Source: Comamonadaceae bacterium
GTDB taxonomy: Bacteria > Pseudomonadota > Gammaproteobacteria > Burkholderiales > Burkholderiaceae_C
Length of the DNA stretch: 21,191 nucleotides
Reading direction: 5' to 3'
Assembly: GCA_947374505.1 (NCBI GenBank)
Contig: CANCCE010000019.1
Span: 1-21,191 of the forward strand
The position numbers were made by a program, and so were the translations under genes. The notes under the pieces were generated by a model. The model was not told where the DNA came from. It saw nothing but the letters and a program-made list of their open reading frames with translations, and did no database searches. Below, piece after piece: positions 1-5,142 of this stretch (position 1 is its first letter; every line of letters begins with the position of its first letter).

Positions 1-209
1 ACCAAATCAACCCCGTTAGCAACTATGTTGAACATCTTGCTGCCATGCAGCACCCACCAACGATCAAAGCCAATGCTCGTGTCTCCCCACTCTGCATAGT
101 CTTTATGCACCTTCACTCCACGAGCTTTGGCACGCTTCAAAAACTCAAACCAGAGTCTGTATGGCTCTTTGTTGAGAGCACGAGCTTTAGGGAAACGTCT
201 TGTAGCCAT
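1..209 (-). CDS. Hypothetical protein, N-terminal part (runs off left edge)
   Basis: An open frame on the minus strand begins at the ATG at 209-207 and continues past the left edge, giving the first 69 residues. A TGA lies in frame four codons upstream of the ATG, so no longer start is possible. The peptide begins MATRRFPKARAL, is rich in Arg/Lys and aromatic residues, and has a W-G-D-T-S-I-G-F-D-R-W-W pattern followed by L-H-G-S-K-M-F at about residues 45-60. Tryptophan-rich basic proteins of this kind occur in integrative elements, but I do not recognise a named family and assign no function. There is no clear Shine-Dalgarno sequence. It is transcribed away from the repeat array and the plus-strand genes of the element. 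Codon use is consistent with a real gene of the same island. Confidence 0.6.
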   Translation of the reverse strand, partial: MATRRFPKARALNKEPYRLWFEFLKRAKARGVKVHKDYAEWGDTSIGFDRWWVLHGSKMFNIVANGVDL

Positions 210-210
210 G

Positions 211-240
211 GAAGATGTTCAATTTGGAACAAAAAAGGAG
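211..240. repeat. Direct repeat copy A (mate at 1473-1502)
   Basis: These 30 bases match 1473-1502 at 25 positions, with a core GATGTTCAAT-N-TGGAACA shared by both. In copy B the bases encode residues 6-15 of the 321-aa protein (ADVQYGTQKE). In copy A a mini-frame from the ATG at 208-210 reads MEDVQFGTKKEPF and stops at 247-249. Because both copies read alike as peptide, copy A may be a remnant of the start of a related gene. The very AT-rich segment lies between the two copies. Confidence 0.55.
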
Positions 241-283
241 CCATTCTAGAAGCGTAATTGATTTTTAGCTACGTATTTGCAAT

Positions 284-618
284 AAAGATGATTGGTCCAA
301 GATTAACTGATTATCAAAAAAGGTTACATGTGAGAAACTATCTTTTGAATTAAGTAAATTGCATGACCTCGGTAGATAAGTTGAAGATGATTGGTCCAAC
401 ATTAACTTATTATCAAAAAAGTCTATATGTGAGAAACTATGTTTTGAATTCGGTAACTTATGAAACTTCAGTAGACGAGTTAAAGATGATTGGTCCAATA
501 TTAACTGATTATCAAAAACCCTGCTTTCTGAAATAATAGAGGCTGAACTCACAAGCTTGTGTGGCTTCGGTAGTTAAGTTAAAGATGATTGGTCCAGCAT
601 TAACTGATTATCAAAAAA
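284..618. repeat. Tandem array: four copies, exact 99-bp period
   Basis: A 37-38-bp core starts at 284, 383, 482 and 581, so all three steps are exactly 99 bp. The core reads AAAGATGATTGGTCCA, two variable bases, then ATTAACTGATTATCAAAAA, with one or two substitutions per copy. It contains the dyad TTGG-T-CCAA (three of four copies) and the dyad TGAT-T-ATCA. About 15 bp before the core are also shared (CTTCGGTAG..AAGTT-like). The remaining 45 bp or so come in two subtypes: copies 1 and 2 share ATGTGAGAAACTAT, and copies 3 and 4 share AATAATAGAGGCTGAA. The similar spacers and 99-bp period rule out a CRISPR array. Confidence 0.9.
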
Positions 619-694
619 CCGACTTTCTGGAATAATAGAGGCTGAATCTAACAAGTTGTTAGATTTTTTAATTAAATTATTTAAGGTAAATATT

Positions 695-1135
695 ATGGGT
701 CAAGCTAAAATTCGAAGTGAAGTAATCAAGGCTCTTAAGGCTAAGGATGCAAATTCTAAAGCAAGTATTGGTAACAAGATCAATCTGATTGCTATTAAAA
801 ACTGCAAGGACGGAAGTAAGCAATTTACTATGATAAATTTTAATGTAATTAACTGCGATAAATCTAAAGATCAATTGCTTTTTGATATTTGCAATAAAGA
901 CTGGAAAAGTCACTCTATGCATCAAAAAATTACAAACTATTTTTCGTTGACATCAAATTATAAAATTCTCAAATTTATGGGACTTTATGGTTTTGTCGTG
1001 AACTTTTACGAACAAGACAATGACTATGGTGGAGCTTATAGCTGTAGAGAGATTTTTGGCATTAGAGATAAAGATTCTTATGATCATACTTTGAAAGAAT
1101 ATTTCAAGGAGGCTGTTGCATTCTTTGTTTTATGA
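695..1135 (+). CDS. Hypothetical protein beginning MGQAKIR
   Basis: A 146-residue protein. An in-frame TTG exists at 656, but I choose the ATG at 695 because TAAGGT at 682-687 lies 7 bases upstream and because MGQAK-x-R is a recurring N-terminal motif in bacterial proteins of unknown function. After the motif comes a basic helix (RSEVIKALKAKD), then a mixed alpha/beta stretch with many Asn, Lys, Phe and Tyr. A C-terminal region has NFYEQDNDYGGAYSCRE and KEYFKEAVAFF. No signal peptide, membrane segment or catalytic motif is visible. The gene is far more AT-rich than the downstream genes 1458-3327, which suggests a separate origin. It sits first in the plus-strand series, directly after the repeat array. 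I assign no function. Confidence 0.65.
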   Translation: MGQAKIRSEVIKALKAKDANSKASIGNKINLIAIKNCKDGSKQFTMINFNVINCDKSKDQLLFDICNKDWKSHSMHQKITNYFSLTSNYKILKFMGLYGFVVNFYEQDNDYGGAYSCREIFGIRDKDSYDHTLKEYFKEAVAFFVL

Positions 1136-1174
1136 GATTAATTATTGTAAAAAATTTTGGCTAAGGATCTTAAG

Positions 1175-1438
1175 ATGAAAGTTAATTCGTGTGGTTGTGC
1201 TGTGTGTGAGTCTGCAAAGAGCAGAAAAATATCAGAATATGATCTTCATGTTTTTGTGGGATTGCATGAGGCAAATAAAAAAGGTGAATTGAGATCATTT
1301 GAAAATAATATGAATTTTGCAAGCGTCACACATTGGGATATTGGGTTTTGTGGAAGAGCGCGGTATTACATCTATAGAGACGATAGATTTAATGCAATTG
1401 CATGGTACGACATTGAAACGAGTCAAGGTTTTAATTGA
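1175..1438 (+). CDS. Small cysteine-containing hypothetical protein
   Basis: An 87-residue protein. The ATG at 1175 is preferred over an in-frame TTG at 1157 because AAGGA at 1163-1167 is 7 bases upstream. The N-terminus has a C-G-C-x-x-C cluster (residues 6-11 region, SCGCAVCES), which could bind a metal, but there is no matching second cluster apart from one Cys in GFCGRARYY. The rest is polar and aromatic with no membrane segment. It follows the MGQAKIR gene after 39 bases and ends 19 bases before the next gene, so the two probably share a transcript. Composition is very AT-rich like its upstream neighbour. The family is not recognised; it may be accessory cargo of the element. Confidence 0.55.
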   Translation: MKVNSCGCAVCESAKSRKISEYDLHVFVGLHEANKKGELRSFENNMNFASVTHWDIGFCGRARYYIYRDDRFNAIAWYDIETSQGFN

Positions 1439-1457
1439 AATTAACTAAAGGAGACAA

Positions 1458-2423
1458 ATGATGACTAACAAAGCAGATGTTCAATATGGAACACAAAAAG
1501 AATTGTGCAATGAGGTTGGCAATGTTGCTGATGCAATTAGCGATTCGACGATCAACGTGACTGTCTACATGTCTGAGCAAGACAAGTACAAGTTAGAGTT
1601 CAAAAAGTGGTCAAAAAAGACTGCTCAATCAACTCTTGAGATGTGTCGTGTGGTCTACGAGGCGAAAATAGAACTTGCTAGTCAAGATTTCTTGAAGTTC
1701 TGCAACGACATTGGTCGTAATGGCTTGGATGCAACTATTCGCAAATATTTGAAGATTGGCGAGAAGTACGATCTGTTCTTTCAGTATGCAGAATTGCTGC
1801 CCAACGCGTGGACAAGCATCTATGAGATCACTCAGTTGCCTACAGATGTCTTTGAGGCACTTGTTGCTACTGAAAATAGCATGGCGAACATGAGTGGTGA
1901 TCAGATCAAGTTACTCATGGGCAAGAAAACTCAAGACAACAAGTCGAAAATTTCTCCTGCTCCAGCCGTTGTAGCTCCAACTCTACCTTCTCAAGCTGAT
2001 GCTCCTACGACTGCTCAGAAAGATACAGCAGCGTCTGACAACGTTGAAGCTGCACCAAGCTCGTCTGGCATCTCTGGGGTTGCTGCAGCGAGTTCTGATG
2101 AGCTTCTGACTGATTCAACCGCGTCCGTCACTGACTCAGTTGCTGTCGCTAATGACGCATCAACCGATGAGTCTTCGACTGAGTCAGATCATGTGTTTGC
2201 AAAGCAAGCAACAAGCACGATGCTTGAGCGCGTGAGTGCTGCGGCATCGACAACAGTTGAAGTCGAGTCTGAAGAAGTTTTCGTGCCATACGAAGTCACG
2301 ATTCGCTTCAATACGAAACCATCTGAAGCTGCAATTGAAGCTCTAATTGATAGCGTCATGACGATCAAAAGCAAGTACAGACTCGAAATTGAAATTAAGT
2401 CTCAAGTTGATCACGTAATGTGA
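1458..2423 (+). CDS. 321-aa mobile-element protein with low-complexity linker
   Basis: The start at ATG 1458 (a second ATG follows at 1461) is preceded by a strong AAAGGAG at 1447-1453. Residues about 38-165 are predicted mostly helical, with STLEMCRVVYEAKIEL, RKYLKIGEKYDLF and AELLPNAWTSIYEIT. This resembles the DUF3102/phage-type helical domain found in element proteins that may bind DNA, though the match is from memory and moderate. Residues about 170-275 are Ala/Ser/Thr/Val/Asp-rich low complexity, a flexible acidic linker. Residues 275-321 form a compact alpha/beta tail (VPYEVTIRFNTKP, KSKYRLEIEIKS). The gene lies directly upstream of the AAA+ ATPase, so the two may work together. Its codons 6-15 are repeated near the left end at 211-240. 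Confidence 0.7.
   Translation: MMTNKADVQYGTQKELCNEVGNVADAISDSTINVTVYMSEQDKYKLEFKKWSKKTAQSTLEMCRVVYEAKIELASQDFLKFCNDIGRNGLDATIRKYLKIGEKYDLFFQYAELLPNAWTSIYEITQLPTDVFEALVATENSMANMSGDQIKLLMGKKTQDNKSKISPAPAVVAPTLPSQADAPTTAQKDTAASDNVEAAPSSSGISGVAAASSDELLTDSTASVTDSVAVANDASTDESSTESDHVFAKQATSTMLERVSAAASTTVEVESEEVFVPYEVTIRFNTKPSEAAIEALIDSVMTIKSKYRLEIEIKSQVDHVM
1473..1502. repeat. Direct repeat copy B (mate at 211-240)
   Basis: This lies inside the 321-aa gene near its start and matches 211-240 at 25 of 30 bases. The two copies enclose about 1.2 kb of markedly AT-rich DNA carrying the 99-bp array and two unknown small genes. This is the layout expected if that segment was inserted into, or duplicated next to, the 5' end of this gene. 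Confidence 0.5.
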
Positions 2424-2430
2424 TTTACCT

Positions 2431-2452
2431 AGAGAGCAGCGCGCTGCTCTCT
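2431..2452 (+). promoter_or_regulatory. Perfect 22-bp palindrome between cistrons
   Basis: The sequence AGAGAGCAGCG is followed immediately by its exact reverse complement, in the 47-bp gap between the 321-aa gene and the ATPase gene. In RNA it would fold into a stem of about 9 bp with a small loop. There is no downstream U-tract, so it is not a standard Rho-independent terminator. An attenuator, RNA-processing or stability hairpin, or a dimeric-protein operator are all possible. Confidence 0.6.
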
Positions 2453-2470
2453 CATCTATGAAAGTACCTT

Positions 2471-3115
2471 ATGTATATCAATACTGCTAAAAAATACGCA
2501 CCAAAGTCAATTAGTGACTTCATTTATCAAAGTAGTGATGCAGATGAAGTCATCAATGCGTACGCGAGTGGTGTGATTGAACGACCATTGATTTTTCATG
2601 GTTCGAATGGAACGGGAAAAAGTCTCTTGCAACGACTGATTCCTAACGCTATCGAAAAACGTGAAGCAAGTCTTCACGTCGTGAAGTGCGCTGATCTGAA
2701 GTCTGCTGATGACATCCATGATCTGTATGGGCGTAACAAGCGCTTCAATCGCACGTTCACGATCAATGAGCAACGCTTCAACTACATCATCATCGAAGAA
2801 TTTTTGATGACGAACAAAAAGATGATCGATGCTCTAAAGATCGAGCTTGATGAAACGCTTGGCACTGATCTCACGATCATCAGCACGAATCGATTTGACA
2901 AGATTGACTATGGAATTGTTAGTCGCAGCGAAGTGCTAGGGCTTCTCCCATGTGAACCACATGTTTTTTTTCCACATGCCAAGAAGATGTTTGAAGGTGA
3001 AGGCGTTGAAGTTGATGACGCTCAATTGCTTAAGTGCCTAGAAGTGACACATGCTTTGAAAGCTGACAATCGAAAATACTATTCAGCAATTGATGCAATG
3101 TTTAGAAAAATTTAA
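2471..3115 (+). CDS. Clamp-loader-like AAA+ ATPase of the mobile element
   Basis: A 214-residue ATPase. Walker A is GSNGTGKS at residues 44-51. Walker B is YIIIEEF at 105-111, with Glu in place of the usual first Asp. Sensor 1 is the T-N of TIISTN at 139-140, and SRS at 151-153 sits where clamp loaders carry the SRC arginine-finger motif. The N-terminal KYAPKSISDFI resembles the KYRP..-type start of RFC/DnaX proteins. It is much shorter than DnaX or RFC and lacks a clear collar domain. By family it would be an ATP-driven DNA-remodelling or loading factor acting in the cytoplasm; its partner is unknown, and the preceding 321-aa protein is a candidate. Only a weak GAAAG precedes the ATG. It is followed after 20 bases by the AlpA-like gene. 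Confidence 0.75.
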   Translation: MYINTAKKYAPKSISDFIYQSSDADEVINAYASGVIERPLIFHGSNGTGKSLLQRLIPNAIEKREASLHVVKCADLKSADDIHDLYGRNKRFNRTFTINEQRFNYIIIEEFLMTNKKMIDALKIELDETLGTDLTIISTNRFDKIDYGIVSRSEVLGLLPCEPHVFFPHAKKMFEGEGVEVDDAQLLKCLEVTHALKADNRKYYSAIDAMFRKI

Positions 3116-3135
3116 TTTTTAGAAAGAAGAAATTT

Positions 3136-3327
3136 ATGGATAAGTTGTTAAGAGTTAAAGATATCGTGAGAGACAAGAAGGGTGGGGCGTTTGGCTATTT
3201 ACCAATCTCGAAAGCCGCGTGGTGGAGTGGCGTAGCAGAGGGCAAATATCCGCAGCCAATCAAGTTGGGTCCAAAGACAACATGTTGGCGCGAGTCAGAC
3301 ATCATGGCTTTGATTGACAGAAGCTGA
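3136..3327 (+). CDS. AlpA-family (MerR-like HTH) transcriptional regulator
   Basis: A 63-residue protein with the AlpA/phage-regulatory pattern: an N-terminal LLRVKDIV, then LPISKAAWWSGVAEGKYPQPIKLG, then CWRESDIMALID. In this family a winged-helix or MerR-like HTH recognises DNA, and the protein commonly acts as excisionase or as activator of the element's integrase. The start has GAAAGAAG just upstream. It is the last gene of the plus-strand run and converges with the integrase gene, from which it is separated by a terminator hairpin. A job in controlling excision or integration is inferred from family and position. The usual Arg-Lys loop is present in changed form (CWRESD in place of a typical RW..SEI). 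Confidence 0.85.
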   Translation: MDKLLRVKDIVRDKKGGAFGYLPISKAAWWSGVAEGKYPQPIKLGPKTTCWRESDIMALIDRS

Positions 3328-3333
3328 AGCTAG

Positions 3334-3376
3334 TGAGTAAATGAATCACGCGGCTAAGATTCATTTACTCATTTTT
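3334..3376 (+). terminator. Rho-independent terminator of the plus-strand run
   Basis: A perfect 14-bp stem pairs TGAGTAAATGAATC (3334-3347) with its complement at 3358-3371 around a 10-base loop, followed by TTTTT at 3372-3376 in the plus direction. The right arm also encodes the last codons and stop of the integrase on the minus strand. The two convergent units therefore share this DNA. Confidence 0.8.
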
Positions 3377-4650
3377 GTTACCGTTTTCTTAGACGTTGTT
3401 TTCTTTGTAGCTGTTTTCTTTGGTGCTGTCTTTGATTCTGTCTCTGCAGCAGTAGCGACCCCAAAGCAATAATCTGCCCACGCTTGCATTAGCTCTACGC
3501 GTTTTTCAAAGTAGTCAGCACGTTGGTACGCTGCTTCTGTTTGGTCTTTTAATGCATGTGCGAGTGCTTGCTCACAGACCTCTCTACGAAAGTTACCTTT
3601 CTCAGCTGCCCAATCTCTAAACGATGACCTGAACCCATGAACAGTGAATGCCTTGCAGCCATCTTTGCGCTGAAGGTACTTAATCATTGTCATGTTTGAG
3701 ATTGGCTTCGTTGTCTTGGTCGCACCATGAAACAACCAATCGCTTTTATTCTTGTCCACGAGGCTCAGCATTTTGCACGCTTGAGTTGCTAGTGGCACGC
3801 GATGTTCGATTCCACGCTTCATGCGTGTCTTTGGAATGATCCAAGCTTTTTTTGTTAAATCAATCTCAGACCATGAAGCATCTGTTGTCTCAGTTGTCCG
3901 TGTCGCTGTGAGGATGCAATGCATAAGCGCACGTGCCGAGACTGATGGATCATCTTTGATTGCAGCAATCAGCGCTGGCACATCGTCATAGTGCATGGCG
4001 TTGTGATGCTCGACACGCTGTCGTTTGTTGATCGCGGGCAGAAGCGATTGCAAATTTCCCTTGAGAACCGCTGCATTTGCTTCTTTTCTGTAGCCCTTCG
4101 CAATTGCCCAATCAAGAATCTTCTCGATGCGCCCACGCACTCGTGTCGCAGTCTCGTGCTTCTCTGTCCATATGGGCGTCAAGATTGCGAGAACTTGTGT
4201 TTTTGAAACATCTGCACATGGCACATTCGCAATCGTCGGATAGGCATAGGCTTTGAGGGTGTTCTCCCACTGTCGAGCATGTATGGCGCTTCTCCAAGAC
4301 GCTTTGTGCGTCTCGATGTATTGCTCCGCAGCTTTCTCAAAGGTGATTGAGTTGGCTTTCGCTGCCAGCTTTTCTGATTTATGTTTGTCCCGCTCTTCTC
4401 GTGGATTCAAGCCACCAGCAACCTTCTTCCGACATTCGCTTGCAAGTTCACGAGCTTCTGAAAGCGATACGTCTTTGAGAGACCCAAGTCCCATAGTGTT
4501 CGCTCCTTGAGCCCCCCAACGAAAAATCCAGCTTTTGTTGAAGCTGTTATCCTTTTTTGAAAGTTGTACTTTTAGATGCAGTCCACCCTCGTCGGAGTGC
4601 ATGCCAACTTTGTTGATTGATTTGATTTTTAGTGCGTTAAGTTTGGTCAT
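3361..4650 (-). CDS. P4-type tyrosine recombinase (integrase)
   Basis: A 429-residue site-specific recombinase that would integrate and excise the element. Residues about 1-95 are the DUF4102-type arm-binding domain (KVGMHSDEGGLHLKV, SLKDVSLSEAREL). Residues about 100-205 form the core-binding SAM-like domain. The catalytic domain has R251 (in TATRTTE), a beta-hairpin lysine near K274-K279, H338-x2-R341 (HGFRSSFRDWAAE), H365 (LAHAL) and the likely nucleophile Y375 (AAYQRADYFEKR). All residues needed for activity are present. The C-terminus carries an unusual tail of about 25 residues made of Lys, Thr, Ala and Ser (TAPKKTATKKTTSKK). Its 5' end faces the chromosome, the usual orientation towards the attachment site in this family. 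The Shine-Dalgarno sequence is weak. Confidence 0.95.
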   Translation of the reverse strand: MTKLNALKIKSINKVGMHSDEGGLHLKVQLSKKDNSFNKSWIFRWGAQGANTMGLGSLKDVSLSEARELASECRKKVAGGLNPREERDKHKSEKLAAKANSITFEKAAEQYIETHKASWRSAIHARQWENTLKAYAYPTIANVPCADVSKTQVLAILTPIWTEKHETATRVRGRIEKILDWAIAKGYRKEANAAVLKGNLQSLLPAINKRQRVEHHNAMHYDDVPALIAAIKDDPSVSARALMHCILTATRTTETTDASWSEIDLTKKAWIIPKTRMKRGIEHRVPLATQACKMLSLVDKNKSDWLFHGATKTTKPISNMTMIKYLQRKDGCKAFTVHGFRSSFRDWAAEKGNFRREVCEQALAHALKDQTEAAYQRADYFEKRVELMQAWADYCFGVATAAETESKTAPKKTATKKTTSKKTVTKMSK

Positions 4651-4673
4651 TTTTTACGCGTTTTTACGTTAAA

Positions 4674-4696
4674 AAAGATACACTTAAAGATACACT
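4674..4696. repeat. Tandem AAAGATACACT pair upstream of integrase
   Basis: AAAGATACACT occurs at 4674-4684 and again at 4686-4696, just upstream of the integrase start. Short repeats at this place are typical of integrase arm-type sites or of an autoregulatory operator. On the minus strand they read AGTGTATCTTT twice. The role is inferred. Confidence 0.55.
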
Positions 4697-4773
4697 ATTT
4701 TCTCGGATTCGTCAATATTACGTTAGACAAGAATGGACAAATAATTCAATAGATCGTTGATTTATATAGATAA

Positions 4774-4790
4774 ATTTGGACTATTTGGAC
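4774..4790. repeat. Tandem ATTTGGAC pair
   Basis: ATTTGGAC occurs at 4774-4781 and at 4783-4790, a 9-bp step; a related ATGGACAA lies at 4733-4740. They sit in the putative attachment region and may be binding sites for integrase or the AlpA-like factor. They are too short to assign firmly. Confidence 0.35.
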
Positions 4791-4849
4791 AATAAAAGAC
4801 ATGTTTATATAAACAGTACTTGTGACACCTCTTCCTCCAGTGAGTTAGC

Positions 4850-4875
4850 AAAAACGCGCCTTCTGGCGCGTTTTT
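4850..4875. terminator. Bidirectional Rho-independent terminator
   Basis: The arm AAAAACGCGCC (4850-4860) pairs perfectly with GGCGCGTTTTT (4865-4875) around the loop TTCT. The GC-rich stem ends in a T-run in both directions, so it can stop transcription from either side. On the minus strand it lies about 270 bp downstream of the Ntn-hydrolase gene. On the plus strand it may once have served the gene whose 3' end was the integration target. Confidence 0.8.
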
Positions 4876-5142
4876 CATTTCTACCCACCAACTTACCCGC
4901 ATTCAAATTCTTGCTTAGCTAGGTAGTCATCGTCGCCGTGACAAATGAAACAGTGACATTGACTAGAACTGTTCAATCGTCCGGTCGACCAAAAAGCCAG
5001 ACTTTACGCATAGTGCCTCAGCCAGTCGCAGGATTTGAACAAGAATAGACAAGAGCTACCTATGCTCAATCTTGCTCAGATGGCATCTGTCAAAGTTCCC
5101 GTACTTGATGTGGGCGAGCGGAGAAGTTAAGTTCTGCTTTGT

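Larger units (their letters stand above)
210..694. other. Gene-free region with tandem repeat array between divergent genes
   Basis: This 485-bp stretch separates the minus-strand partial gene from the plus-strand gene starting at 695. It is about one third GC by eye and is dominated by the 99-bp tandem repeats. I see no tRNA, no convincing promoter pair and no Rho-independent terminator. Its place between divergent transcription units on a mobile element fits a regulatory, partition, replication or transfer-origin role, but none of these is shown by the sequence. Confidence 0.5.
4651..5142. other. Integrase upstream region and probable element boundary
   Basis: A gene-free stretch of 492 bp. 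From the left it holds the integrase leader, two sets of short direct repeats (4674-4696 and 4774-4790), a bidirectional terminator (4850-4875), and about 270 bp with no convincing gene. The sequence is very AT-rich up to about 4820 and more balanced after the terminator, so the right end of the element probably lies between about 4700 and 4850. A 14-bp near-repeat, ACAAGAATRGACAA, occurs at 4727-4740 and 5039-5052. A 13-bp dyad CAGATG-G-CATCTG lies at 5077-5089. No intact tRNA is visible. Confidence 0.5.

Noticed and set aside
208..249. Functional small gene MEDVQFGTKKEPF
   Set aside because: Thirteen codons with no ribosome site, overlapping the start of the minus-strand gene. Better explained as a duplicated fragment of the 321-aa gene start.
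265..552. Minus-strand protein-coding gene across the repeat array
   Set aside because: The start would be GTG without a ribosome site, copy 4 breaks the frame, and the openness follows from the 99-bp period. Kept only as a finding.
284..618. CRISPR array
   Set aside because: Only four units, spacers are related to one another and share long blocks, the core is not a typical CRISPR repeat, and no cas genes are present.
1441..1453. Identical 13-mer TTAACTAAAGGAG at 1441-1453 and 13371-13383
   Set aside because: Both are A-rich ribosome-binding leaders before strong genes; the match is likely chance around a consensus Shine-Dalgarno sequence.
4826..4839. tRNA acceptor end (CTCTTCCTCCA) just before the terminator, as attachment core
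   Set aside because: The preceding bases do not contain a T-loop, so there is only an 11-base resemblance. It could be tested if the left end of the element were available.
5021..5040. tRNA 3' end on the minus strand (TTCAAAT T-loop with a possible acceptor GACTGGC)
   Set aside because: The T-arm 5' strand does not pair with the 3' strand and no matching 5' acceptor GCCAGTC or rest of a tRNA is found upstream.
5062..5130. Small plus-strand ORF of 22 codons (MLNLAQMASVKV...)
   Set aside because: No ribosome site and no recognisable family; chance ORF or unidentifiable remnant.
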